Positions 23,785 through 32,371 of a stretch of 35,522 nucleotides of DNA are shown one piece after another. Numbering within the stretch: the first letter of the stretch is position 1; each line of letters begins with the position of its first letter. Both the position numbers and the translations under genes were made by a program. The notes under the pieces were generated by a model. The model ran no database searches. It had not been told where the DNA came from and worked only from the letters and a program-made list of their open reading frames with translations. Source of the stretch: Desulfobacterales bacterium (GTDB lineage: Bacteria; Desulfobacterota; Desulfobacteria; Desulfobacterales; Desulfobacteraceae); NCBI GenBank assembly GCA_022361395.1, contig JAKSAX010000533.1, positions 1 to 35,522 of the forward strand, read 5' to 3'.

Positions 23785-24960
23785 ATGCGGAAAATTGCTC
23801 TAATCACGATTGCAGCCCTGGCCCTGGCCATGATCCTAACCCCTGCAGCATTCAGTGCGAGAAAGACCATTATCAAAATCGGCATTAATGCCCCCCTGAC
23901 CGGGGATATTCCCAAGGTTGGCGAAGGGTCCAAATATGCGGCCATGCTCTGGCTTGAAGATATTGAAAAAGCCGGCGGTCTTGAAGTGGGCGGTAAAAAA
24001 TACGATGTTGAGCTGGTCATTGAAGACAACGAATCAAAAGCAGAATCCGCAGTAAAGGCAAATACCAAAATGATCACCCAGGACGATGTACTGGCCATCA
24101 TCGGCCCCCAGTCCTCTAAACAGGCAGTTCCTGCAGGTGAAGTTGCCAATAAGTATAAAACAGTCATGATCTCCCCCTGGTCCACCAATCCCAATACCAC
24201 CATGGACAGGCCATTTGTTTTCCGCGGCTGCTTCCTGGACCCGTTCCAGGGGCCTGTTGTGGCCAATTTTATCACTGAAGAGTTCGGATTCACCAAGGCT
24301 GCGGTTCTTTACGATGTGGCATCCGACTATCCAAAAGGCCTGGCAGAGGTGTTTAAGGAGGCCTGGGAGAAAAAACATGGTGCAGGTTCCGTAGTTGCAT
24401 ATGAAAGCTTCACCACAAAGGACACGGACTTTTCCTCCCAGCTGACCAAGATCGTTAAATCAGGCGCCGAAGTTCTCTTTACCCCCCAGTATTACAATGA
24501 GGTGCCATTGATTGTAAGCCAGGCCAAAGACCTTGGCTGGAAAGGCCCCATTGTCGGCTCCGACTCCTGGGGATCTGCCGAGACCGTTGAACTCTGCGGC
24601 GATGCCTGCTACGGCCTGTTCTTTTCCTCCCACTATGCTGCAGCCGGTGCCAAAGGTGCCACCAAGGCATTTATAGACCGTTATGAAAAATCCTACGGCT
24701 ATATTCCCGATGATGTTGCCGCCCTGACCTGGGATGCCCTCCAGCTTGCACAGCAGGCGATTCAGAATACAGGCAGCATCTCCGGCCGTGTTGACAAAGA
24801 CCGCGGCGCCGTACGTGACGCCCTTGCCCGGATCAAGGATTTCGCCGGGATTACCGGTAATATGACATTTACCGAAGAAGGGGATCCCATCAAATGTGCG
24901 GTTATTGTTAAGATAAACGACAGCGGTCAGTATGAATTCTACAAATCCAGTTGTCCCTAA
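23785..24960 (+). CDS. livK: Branched-chain amino acid ABC transporter, periplasmic binding protein
   Basis: A 391-residue periplasmic binding protein of the Leu/Ile/Val type (Peripla_BP_6), which delivers ligand to the LivHMGF permease. A Sec signal peptide covers about residues 1-24 (MRKIALITIAALALAMIL, cut near AFSA). The mature part has the family opening IKIGINAPLTGDIPKVGEG, and IGPQSSKQAVPAGEVANKYK for the ligand-binding first lobe. AAAGGAGG lies four bases before the ATG at 23785; a longer frame from 23707 is rejected. A long hairpin separates it from livH, fitting higher expression of the binding protein. The ligand could also be another amino acid, amide or urea-type compound. Confidence 0.92.
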   Translation: MRKIALITIAALALAMILTPAAFSARKTIIKIGINAPLTGDIPKVGEGSKYAAMLWLEDIEKAGGLEVGGKKYDVELVIEDNESKAESAVKANTKMITQDDVLAIIGPQSSKQAVPAGEVANKYKTVMISPWSTNPNTTMDRPFVFRGCFLDPFQGPVVANFITEEFGFTKAAVLYDVASDYPKGLAEVFKEAWEKKHGAGSVVAYESFTTKDTDFSSQLTKIVKSGAEVLFTPQYYNEVPLIVSQAKDLGWKGPIVGSDSWGSAETVELCGDACYGLFFSSHYAAAGAKGATKAFIDRYEKSYGYIPDDVAALTWDALQLAQQAIQNTGSISGRVDKDRGAVRDALARIKDFAGITGNMTFTEEGDPIKCAVIVKINDSGQYEFYKSSCP

Positions 24961-24995
24961 AGCGTTTCCCTGATCCGGGGATAGGTTCAACCTGC

Positions 24996-25035
24996 GGAAT
25001 GACTGCCGCGCGGATAACCGTGCTGCAGTCATTCC
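24996..25035 (+). other. Long intercistronic hairpin between livK and livH
   Basis: An outer perfect 11-bp stem GGAATGACTGC/GCAGTCATTCC continues into CGCGCGG/CCGTGCT with a G-T wobble and an end mismatch, closed by an ATAA tetraloop. It starts 35 bp past the livK stop and ends 26 bp before the livH ATG. There is no T-tract. It probably stabilises the livK mRNA or limits read-through. Confidence 0.6.
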
Positions 25036-25061
25036 TGTATACATGCAACAGGAGTTGGTGA

Positions 25062-25997
25062 ATGGAATCCTTGACTGATTTTCTCCAGTATATCATTCAG
25101 AACCTGATCAATGCAGCCCAGCGCGGCAGCTTTTACGCGGTGATCTCCATCGGGTATTCAATGGTGTACGGCGTACTTATGCTTTTCAACTTTGCCCACG
25201 GCGATATTTTCATGGTGGGTACCTATATCGGGTTCGGCATTGCCACCCTTTTTCTGGCCATATTTGCAGGCCTGCTGCCTGCCCCGCTGATTTTTTTATC
25301 CACCGTTGTGGTGACCATGTTCCTGGCTTCCTGGATCGGCGTATTTGTGGAAGTGGCAGGGTACCGGCCCCTGCGCCAGGCCCCGAGGGCCTCCGCCGCC
25401 ATCACCGGGCTTATGATCGGTATTATATTTGAAACCGGTATCCTCATTATGCTTGGTGCCAAACGCCTGAGTTTCCCCCCCCTGATGGAATCGGTCACCT
25501 ATAATGTGGGAGGGGTCTACTTTACCAATGTAAAAATAATGATCATCATTATTTCCCTGGCCCTCATGCTGGCCCTGCACGGATTCATCCAAAAGACAAA
25601 ATGGGGGATGGCCATGCGGGCCATGTCCTATGATTTTCTTGCCGTTCCCCTCATGGGGGTCTCCATAAACATCATTGCCCCCCTGACCTTTGCCGTTGGT
25701 GCAGGCCTTGCGTCGGTGGCAGGTATCCTTTACGGACAGGCCTATCCCATCCTGGACCCCTATATGGGGGTGATCATCGGATGGAAGGCATTTGTGGCAG
25801 CCATCTTAGGCGGCCGCGGATCCATCAAGGGCGCGGCCCTTGCCGGATACCTGCTGGGTTTTATTGAAATATTTGTGGCGACGATCTTTCCGTCAACCCT
25901 GAGGGATCTGATTGCCTATTCCATCATCCTTCTGATTCTGACCTTCAGGCCCAGGGGATTCTTCGGAATGGAGCACAGTACGAAACTTCGGTTGTAA
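25062..25997 (+). CDS. livH: Branched-chain amino acid ABC transporter permease LivH
   Basis: A 311-residue inner-membrane permease with about eight helices, the LivH half of the channel. Family features are the early ISIGYSMVYGVLMLFNFAHGD block and the ABC-contact region ILGGRGSIKGAALAGYLLGF near the C-terminus. AGGAG precedes the ATG. Downstream come livM, livG and livF in the usual order. It is normal in length for LivH. Confidence 0.93.
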   Translation: MESLTDFLQYIIQNLINAAQRGSFYAVISIGYSMVYGVLMLFNFAHGDIFMVGTYIGFGIATLFLAIFAGLLPAPLIFLSTVVVTMFLASWIGVFVEVAGYRPLRQAPRASAAITGLMIGIIFETGILIMLGAKRLSFPPLMESVTYNVGGVYFTNVKIMIIIISLALMLALHGFIQKTKWGMAMRAMSYDFLAVPLMGVSINIIAPLTFAVGAGLASVAGILYGQAYPILDPYMGVIIGWKAFVAAILGGRGSIKGAALAGYLLGFIEIFVATIFPSTLRDLIAYSIILLILTFRPRGFFGMEHSTKLRL

Positions 25998-26037
25998 CTC
26001 AAAGTAAACCTATCAGCAAATCAAACAGGAACAAATA

Positions 26038-27345
26038 ATGGAACTTGCAAGAAAATTCAAGTCAATGTTTTCCACCGTGCCCATGCTGGGCTGGCTGCTG
26101 GGCATTCTTGTGGGGGTATTAATGGAGTATTACTGGGGATATGATTATATCTCCTATTACCTGGGGCTTCCCAAGATACCCGTGCTTTTCGGCGCCCTGC
26201 TCATGCTCAAGGAACCCATGATGATACCCGGTGTCCTGGCCTATGACCTTGTGGTCTATGTTTTACCGGTACTGGCCGTGGCCCGTCTGTCCACCTTCAT
26301 CACCAACCCGGTTGCCGCAGCGCTGGAAAAGCTGCCCCTGGCCCTGTCAGTGCTCATTCACCTGGTTCTTTTTTACGGGGTGCTTAACCTCTGGGCAGGT
26401 ATCAATGACTACAGGGTTCTGGTGATAAAGTTAACCATGATCTCGATTATTCTTACGGTAAGTATCAATGTGATCAACGGCTATCAGGGGGAATTCTCAT
26501 GCTCCCATCCCGGCTTTATGGCCATAGGTGCCTATGTTTCCTCGATTTTCACCCTGCTGCTCTTTACCAACGATAAAATTTTCGGTGCGGCCCTGCTCCC
26601 CCCCGAACTTGGTCCGTGGCTTTTTCCCGTGGCCCTTCTTGCAGGCGGCGCTGCAGCAGCCATCGGTTCCCTGGCCGTGGCCATTCCCTCGTTTCGCACC
26701 CGGGGGGATTACCTGGCCATCATCTCCCTGGCATTTATGTTTATTGTAAAATCCGCCGTTGAAAACCTCCATATTATCGGCGGTGCAAGGGGGATGGGCG
26801 GACAGCCCGATTTCGCCCCCTTACATGTGATTTTTACCTGGACTATGCTCTGTATCTGGATTGTTCACAACTTTGTCACCTCCATTATGGGCAAGGCCCT
26901 GAATACGGTAAGGGATGATGAAGCCGCCTCGGAATCCATGACGATCAAGACCCGGAAAACCAAGATGACCGCCTTTATGTTCGGCGCTTTCTGGGCCGGT
27001 ATTGCCGGCGGGCTGTTTGCCCATGTCCTGGCCTATATCAACCCGGGCATGTTCAGTATAAACCGGCTGGCAGAGATCCTGGCCATGGTCTATTTCGGCG
27101 GGCTGAACTCCATTGTCGGCTCCATTGTCGGGGCAGTCTCCATCAACGTACTTGGTGAAGCCCTCCGCCCCCTTGAACTCTTTAAATGGATCATCATCCC
27201 CCTGATCCTGATCTTTGTCATGATATTCAGACCCTACGGCCTGATCTCATTCAGGGAGATTAATGCGAAAAAATTATTGCGGGCAAAGGCAAAACCACCT
27301 GAGGACCAGGGTGCGGTTCCCCAAGACAGCAAGATAGGAGCGTAA
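26038..27345 (+). CDS. livM: Branched-chain amino acid ABC transporter permease LivM
   Basis: A 435-residue inner-membrane permease, partner of LivH. The N-terminal quarter has extra helices, as in long LivM proteins. The core carries NVINGYQGEFSCSHPGFMAIGAYVSS, the RTRGDYLAIISLAF block, and the ABC-contact loop AEILAMVYFGGLNSIVGS. The tail ends in FRPYGLISFREINAKK plus a charged extension. AGGA lies eight bases before the ATG, and the gene is 2 bp from livG. Confidence 0.93.
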   Translation: MELARKFKSMFSTVPMLGWLLGILVGVLMEYYWGYDYISYYLGLPKIPVLFGALLMLKEPMMIPGVLAYDLVVYVLPVLAVARLSTFITNPVAAALEKLPLALSVLIHLVLFYGVLNLWAGINDYRVLVIKLTMISIILTVSINVINGYQGEFSCSHPGFMAIGAYVSSIFTLLLFTNDKIFGAALLPPELGPWLFPVALLAGGAAAAIGSLAVAIPSFRTRGDYLAIISLAFMFIVKSAVENLHIIGGARGMGGQPDFAPLHVIFTWTMLCIWIVHNFVTSIMGKALNTVRDDEAASESMTIKTRKTKMTAFMFGAFWAGIAGGLFAHVLAYINPGMFSINRLAEILAMVYFGGLNSIVGSIVGAVSINVLGEALRPLELFKWIIIPLILIFVMIFRPYGLISFREINAKKLLRAKAKPPEDQGAVPQDSKIGA

Positions 27346-27347
27346 TT

Positions 27348-28121
27348 ATGTCATCATTGCTCAACGTTTCAAATATGACCCACTATTTCGGCGGGTTACG
27401 GGCGGTTCATAATTACAACCTGAACATTGCCCCCCGGCAGATCACCGGATTGATCGGCCCCAACGGTGCCGGAAAAACCACTATTTTTAACCTGATTACA
27501 GGGGTGTATACCCCCACTGAGGGTGCCATCACCCTGGAAAACCGGAGTATAACCGGTCTTGAAACCAATGAAATTGCAGCCAGAGGTCTTGGGCGGACCT
27601 TTCAGAACCTTGCCCTGTGGCGGCATATGAACGTATTGGACCATATCAGGATGGCCCACTATTCACAATTGACCTACGGGCTGTTCGGTTCGTTTTTCAA
27701 CACCCCGTCCTGCCGCAGGCAGGAAAAACAGGTTGAGGAAAACGCCTACCGGCTTCTGGAATTGTTTGACATCAAGCAGCACGCGGACCAGCTGGTAACC
27801 AGCCTGCCCTATGGTGCCCAGCGCCGGGTTGAAATGGCCAGGGCCATGGCCACAAACCCGAAGGTGCTGTTTCTGGACGAACCCACGGCCGGCATGACAC
27901 CGGATGAGCTGGTCCAGATGATAAAAATCATACGCCAGGTGCACGAAGACTTTAAAGTGGCCATCTTTCTTATTGAGCACCGGATGAAATTTGTAATGGA
28001 GCTTTGCCAGTATATCCAGACCCTGGTGTTCGGAGAGGTCATTGCCGAAGGACCTCCCGAGGAAATCCAGAACAATCCCGAGGTCATTGAAGCCTATCTG
28101 GGTAAGGAGGACCTGACCTGA
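27348..28121 (+). CDS. livG: Branched-chain amino acid ABC transporter ATP-binding protein LivG
   Basis: A 257-residue ABC ATPase. Walker A is GPNGAGKT (37-44), the signature region is SLPYGAQRRVEMARAMA, and Walker B is VLFLDEPTAGM. It ends with IEAYLGKEDLT, the LivG-type tail. AGGAG lies seven bases before the ATG. Its stop overlaps the livF start by one base (TGATG), so the two ATPases are translationally coupled. The signature is YGAQRR rather than LSGGQ, as is usual for LivG. Confidence 0.94.
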   Translation: MSSLLNVSNMTHYFGGLRAVHNYNLNIAPRQITGLIGPNGAGKTTIFNLITGVYTPTEGAITLENRSITGLETNEIAARGLGRTFQNLALWRHMNVLDHIRMAHYSQLTYGLFGSFFNTPSCRRQEKQVEENAYRLLELFDIKQHADQLVTSLPYGAQRRVEMARAMATNPKVLFLDEPTAGMTPDELVQMIKIIRQVHEDFKVAIFLIEHRMKFVMELCQYIQTLVFGEVIAEGPPEEIQNNPEVIEAYLGKEDLT

Positions 28122-28834
28122 TGCAGCTGAAAATAGAGAATCTAAAAGTATCCTACGGTAATATCAAGGCCCTCCACGGCATCAGCTTTACGGTTGAACC
28201 GGGCGAAATCCTTACCATCATCGGCGCCAACGGCGCCGGTAAAAGCACAACGCTCCGGGCTGTTTCAAGGATGATCCCTGCAGAGCCCGGCTCTGTTCTG
28301 GAATTTGAGGGAAACAATATTCTCAAATACAGCGCAGACAAGGTCGTGTCAAAACTGGGCATCTCCCATGTGCCTGAGGGGCGGCGGATATTCGGGAACC
28401 TGACAGTGACCGAGAATCTTACACTGGCCTGTTTTGCCAGAAAAGACAAGGATCAGATCGCAAAAGACCTCAAGTGGGTGTTTGATTTATTTCAAAGGCT
28501 TGAGGAGAGGCGGGACCAGCTCGCAGGAACCCTGTCCGGCGGTGAACAGCAGATGCTGGCTGTGGGCAGGGCCTATATGTCCGGCAGAAAGATCATGCTG
28601 CTGGACGAACCCTCAATGGGCCTTGCGCCTTTGCTTATGCTGGATATGTTTGACGCGTTAAAGGAAATCAACAAACTGGGCACCACCATTCTGCTGGTGG
28701 AACAGAATGCCCGTCTGGCCTTAAAATTCGCCCAGCGGGGCTATGTAATTGAAAACGGCTCCCTGGTGTTAGAGGGACCTGCTGACGAATTACTGGTCAA
28801 TCCGGAGGTGAAAAAGGCCTACCTGGGCGCTTAA
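28121..28834 (+). CDS. livF: Branched-chain amino acid ABC transporter ATP-binding protein LivF
   Basis: A 237-residue ABC ATPase and last gene of the liv operon. Walker A is GANGAGKS (35-42). HVPEGRRIFGNLTV is the LivF-type block after the Q-loop, LSGGEQQMLAVGRA is the signature, and IMLLDEPSMGLAP is Walker B. The C-terminus KKAYLGA is typical. It overlaps livG by one base. A GC-rich hairpin follows. Confidence 0.95.
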   Translation: MQLKIENLKVSYGNIKALHGISFTVEPGEILTIIGANGAGKSTTLRAVSRMIPAEPGSVLEFEGNNILKYSADKVVSKLGISHVPEGRRIFGNLTVTENLTLACFARKDKDQIAKDLKWVFDLFQRLEERRDQLAGTLSGGEQQMLAVGRAYMSGRKIMLLDEPSMGLAPLLMLDMFDALKEINKLGTTILLVEQNARLALKFAQRGYVIENGSLVLEGPADELLVNPEVKKAYLGA

Positions 28835-28871
28835 CCCGGACACAACACCAACCCGGATATTTCGGGCTAAT

Positions 28872-28902
28872 TGCCCCGGCTGTCACCGGACAGACCGGGG
28901 CA
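28872..28902. terminator. Terminator hairpin between livF and the convergent patB-like gene
   Basis: TGCCCCGG plus CTGTC pair with GACAG plus CCGGGGCA around an ACCG tetraloop, with a single bulged A. It is placed between convergent genes and may serve both. The T-tail is short. Confidence 0.65.
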
Positions 28903-28919
28903 TTAAGACCGGATATGAA

Positions 28920-30125
28920 TCATAAATAAGGTTGAAATGCGTTTACCAGCGCATCAACAGCCTTTTCCAGCAGCCCTTTCGGACAGGCAATATTCACCCG
29001 CTCGAACCCTGCCCCGTTCTCCCCGAACCAATCGCCGTGATCCAGGGCAAGACCCGCCTCTTTTTCTACGATGTCAACAATCTTCTCTGATGAGAGCCCA
29101 AGTTCCCTGAAATCCATCCAGGGAAGGTAGGTCGCTTCCAGGTCATAGACTTTTACACCGGGCAAACCGCTTTCAACCCGGTGTTTCAGGTAAGTATAAT
29201 TCTCATTCAGGTATGAAATCAAATCCCAAAGCCAGGGTTCGGCCATTTCATAAGCTGCCCGGGTGGCGATGGCGCCGAAAAGGCTGCCGCTTCCCCTGGT
29301 ATTCATACCCAGAGTCTCAAAATAGACTCCCAGTTCATTGCGAAGCCCCGGATTGGGAACCACCAGGCTGGAGTGTGAGAGGCCTGCCAGGTTAAAGGTC
29401 TTTGACGCTGCATTTGCGGCAATGGAATTTTCGGCAAATTGTTTCGAGATGGATTGAAAACTGGTGTGTTTAAACCCCGGCATAACCAGGTCGCAATGAA
29501 TTTCATCGGCAAAAATCAAGACATTGTTGTCTATGCAAATTTTACCGAAGGCTTCAAGCTCCTCCCTTGTCCAGACCCGACCCACCGGGTTGTGCGGGGA
29601 ACAGAGGATGACCATTTTAGCCCTGGGATCAGCCGCTTTCCTGGCCAGATCCTTAAAATCCATCTCATACCGGTGGTTAACGATCTGCAGCGGATTATCA
29701 ATAATCTGCCTGCCGTTTTTCCGTATGGCAGCGGCAAAAGGATAGTAGACCGGGGTCTGGATGATCACCCCGTCACCGGGTTGGGTAAACCGCTGAACCA
29801 GGTAATTGACCGCCGGTACAACACCGGGTGTGTTTAAAATCCAGCCGGATTTGATTTCCCAGTTGTGGCGGCGGCCGTACCAGTCAATCAAGGCTTCATC
29901 ATGTCCTTTGTCCTGGATGGTGTATCCGTAGATCTGGTGGGCCATCCGGTCTTCCATGGCTTTACGCACCACAGTGGGGCAGTAAAAATCCATATCCGCC
30001 ACCCACAGGGGCAAAAGCGCCTCCCTGTCCACACCGAATTGGGATACCAGAACGGAAGGTTCCCATTTCATGGAGCCTGTGTTGCTTCTGTCAATTATCT
30101 CGTCAAAATTCCAGTCTTTTTCCAT
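28920..30125 (-). CDS. PatB/MalY-type cystathionine beta-lyase (C-S lyase), PLP-dependent
   Basis: A 401-residue fold-type I aminotransferase-like enzyme of the MalY/PatB group, which usually cleaves cystathionine or cysteine-type C-S bonds and sometimes acts as an aminotransferase. The opening WEPSVLVSQFG followed by LPLWVADMDF is typical. The Schiff-base lysine is K242 (AASKTFNLAGL), CSPHNPVGRVW contacts the cofactor, and FADEIHCDLV holds the PLP aspartate. The ATG at 30125 has AAGGA upstream. It is 39 bp after the nitronate-monooxygenase-like gene on the same strand, so it is probably the last gene of a three-gene operon. Confidence 0.88.
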   Translation of the reverse strand: MEKDWNFDEIIDRSNTGSMKWEPSVLVSQFGVDREALLPLWVADMDFYCPTVVRKAMEDRMAHQIYGYTIQDKGHDEALIDWYGRRHNWEIKSGWILNTPGVVPAVNYLVQRFTQPGDGVIIQTPVYYPFAAAIRKNGRQIIDNPLQIVNHRYEMDFKDLARKAADPRAKMVILCSPHNPVGRVWTREELEAFGKICIDNNVLIFADEIHCDLVMPGFKHTSFQSISKQFAENSIAANAASKTFNLAGLSHSSLVVPNPGLRNELGVYFETLGMNTRGSGSLFGAIATRAAYEMAEPWLWDLISYLNENYTYLKHRVESGLPGVKVYDLEATYLPWMDFRELGLSSEKIVDIVEKEAGLALDHGDWFGENGAGFERVNIACPKGLLEKAVDALVNAFQPYL

Positions 30126-30164
30126 TTTAATCCTTGTTCTCAAATTTTCCGGTTCCAGGACAGT

Positions 30165-31151
30165 CTATATACCATTGGTCAGCCTGTGGGCAAAGCTTTT
30201 TACTATGGTTTCCGCAGATTCCTCAGAGTTAATTGACCCCACACTTTTTCCGGCCTGGAAAAATGCCTGATACCCCACTCCCCTTACTGAAGCCTGCTTA
30301 AGCTGCCAGACAGACTTCAGGGTGTAGATCATCCGCATATAGTGCTTTCCCCTGGGATGGCGCAGCATTTTTTTGGCCAGCCATCCGGCCCGGGTGCCTG
30401 TCCGGCTGATATAGGGGGTGTTAATCACTGAAACCGGGACCCCGGATATCTTATCGGTGAGTACGATATCATCTTCCCCGGCTTTTAATATGGCCTGTTT
30501 ATAGTCGTCATGGGCCGTGCACTCTTTTGCTGCTATGAAACGGGTCCCCATCTGAACACCGCTGTATCCCATATCCATCACTTCGTTAAACTGGTCCGGA
30601 TGGCCTATTCCGCCGGCACACACCAGGGGGACGCCAAGACCTGACAGGCTGTCGTAAAGGGCCCGGGCAGCTTTGGCCCCGGTGTGCCCCCCTGCCCTGT
30701 TATTGACGCAGATCAGCCCGTCAACACCGTTGTCCAGCGCTTTCCTGGCCCATTTCAGCCCGGTTACGTCATGGTAGACTTTACCGCCGAAATCATGGAC
30801 CTTATCCACGACCCAGCCAGGATTTCCAAGGGCGGTTATAAAAAAACGGATCCCGTGTTCAAGGGCGATATCTATCCATTTCCGCATCCGCTCCTCGTAT
30901 CTGGCAGAAGATTTTTCCACAATGGCATTAAATCCCACAGGATTGCCGGTGATCCGCCGGATCATGGAAATTCCCCGGGCAAGGGAGTGTTTGTGGACAA
31001 ATTCCATTGAAACGGGCTGGATAACCCCTAGTCCGCCTGCCTTTGAGACACCTGCAATCAGTTCCGGGTTCGAACAGGGATACATGGCCCCGCAGATAAC
31101 GGGAAACCTTACTCCGGCATCCCTGGTAAACCCTATGTCAAATGCTACCAT
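30165..31151 (-). CDS. Nitronate monooxygenase / 2-nitropropane dioxygenase-like flavoprotein
   Basis: A 328-residue TIM-barrel FMN protein of the NMO/IMPDH-like group. Family blocks are the N-terminal FPVICGAMYPCSNPELIAGVSKAGGLGVI, shown here in parts as GAMYPCSNPELIA and GGLGVIQP, then the central NNRAGGHTG loop, VCAGGIGHPDQF for phosphate binding, and GVQMGTRFIA. Many members with this label have unknown substrates, including enoyl-reductase-like enzymes. Its start overlaps the end of the metallophosphoesterase gene by 14 bases, which indicates coupling. Confidence 0.82.
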   Translation of the reverse strand: MVAFDIGFTRDAGVRFPVICGAMYPCSNPELIAGVSKAGGLGVIQPVSMEFVHKHSLARGISMIRRITGNPVGFNAIVEKSSARYEERMRKWIDIALEHGIRFFITALGNPGWVVDKVHDFGGKVYHDVTGLKWARKALDNGVDGLICVNNRAGGHTGAKAARALYDSLSGLGVPLVCAGGIGHPDQFNEVMDMGYSGVQMGTRFIAAKECTAHDDYKQAILKAGEDDIVLTDKISGVPVSVINTPYISRTGTRAGWLAKKMLRHPRGKHYMRMIYTLKSVWQLKQASVRGVGYQAFFQAGKSVGSINSEESAETIVKSFAHRLTNGI

Positions 31152-32103
31152 TTTTATTCTCCATTATAGCTGCCGAATAAAGCGTTATCAGGGTGATCTC
31201 ACTGAAGGTATTCAGCCGGACAGGAATCCCCACAGCCCCGGCACCCTGACTGGTATAACCGGTCATGGACCTGTAACGCCACTGCCCCTTTCCGTATCTG
31301 TGCCCCTTATTGAGGTGAAGTACAAGGGGAATCCCCCCCGGCAGGCAGATCTGACCGCCATGGGTATGGCCTGCCAGATAAAGATCGCATCCGCTTTCTC
31401 CTGCCTCCTGGTAAAGCTCCGGCGTATGGACCAGGGCAATCTTGAATTTTTTACCCTCCGAATTCTCAGCCTGAGCCTTCAACGCCTGAATGGCACCGGC
31501 GGTCAGAAATTCATGGGGATCGTCCACCCCTGTCACTGCAATCCCGGTATTTTTTCTCCGGATCCCGTATGTTTCGTTTAAAAGCACACGAATGCCCAGG
31601 TGTTCAAAAGGGTCAACCATCCTCCAGGTATCATGGTTTCCCAGGGTTGCACAGGTGCCGTCCTCTGCATTGACGGCAGAGACGATCTGCTCCATCCCCC
31701 CCAGGATTCCTTTATATACATCATCCCGGAACTCAGTGACATAATCCCCGGTCATCACACAGAGATCAGGGTTGACTCCCTTTACAAGCCTGCATATCCT
31801 TTCCGCAAGGTCAGGAATGAAATCAAGGTGGAGATCGGTGAGGTGAAGAACGGTATACCCGTTAAACGCTGCCGGCAGTGTACTGAAAACCATATCTTTT
31901 TTAACCAAGCGGGGGGAGGCGGCGTTGGCGAGCCCCCTCTTGTACAAAGGCGTCCCCATGATAAGCCGCTCAAAGAGACGGGCCGTGCCTCTGATTCTTC
32001 GCACTTTTCCAAACCGTGCCTGTGCAGCCTTTTTCCTGAGCGTTTTTTCTGCTTCGGCACGGTGAGATATCCACTGTTGCCTGGCATTTGACTGATCGTT
32101 CAT
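31138..32103 (-). CDS. Calcineurin-like metallophosphoesterase (YaeI/YkuE type)
   Basis: A 321-residue phosphoesterase with a two-metal site. Motifs in order are DLHLD (90-94), GDYV (119-122), GNHD (155-158), the histidine in LVHTPEL (226), and GHTHGG (245-250). The positively charged N-terminus (about 1-50) has no clear signal peptide. The YaeI/YkuE group includes membrane-associated phosphodiesterases that act on lipids, but the substrate here is unknown. It is the first gene of the operon with the NMO-like and PatB-like genes. AAGG lies five bases before the ATG. The 268-bp gap upstream holds a 7-bp hairpin, GGCATTT/AAATGCC, near 32143. Confidence 0.88.
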   Translation of the reverse strand: MNDQSNARQQWISHRAEAEKTLRKKAAQARFGKVRRIRGTARLFERLIMGTPLYKRGLANAASPRLVKKDMVFSTLPAAFNGYTVLHLTDLHLDFIPDLAERICRLVKGVNPDLCVMTGDYVTEFRDDVYKGILGGMEQIVSAVNAEDGTCATLGNHDTWRMVDPFEHLGIRVLLNETYGIRRKNTGIAVTGVDDPHEFLTAGAIQALKAQAENSEGKKFKIALVHTPELYQEAGESGCDLYLAGHTHGGQICLPGGIPLVLHLNKGHRYGKGQWRYRSMTGYTSQGAGAVGIPVRLNTFSEITLITLYSAAIMENKNGSI

Positions 32104-32371
32104 AAATACCTTATTTTAGACCGGTTCCGATTGTCGACTCCGGCATTTAACACAAATGCCTTCAGATAAAGGCCATTGTCCATAAACTGATTTTAGTTTC
32201 ATTTGATAATTTTTCCCGGCAGTCATAGGTACCCAGGAACAGGTTACAGCATATCACATCGGGACAGCCCTCTAAAAGAGACTTTCCATTTAAGGGAAAT
32301 CAGGGTATTCTTCATGTATATTCACAGATCCTGATCTCTCTTTTTTTAAATCGTAACCAAAGGAGGACGCC

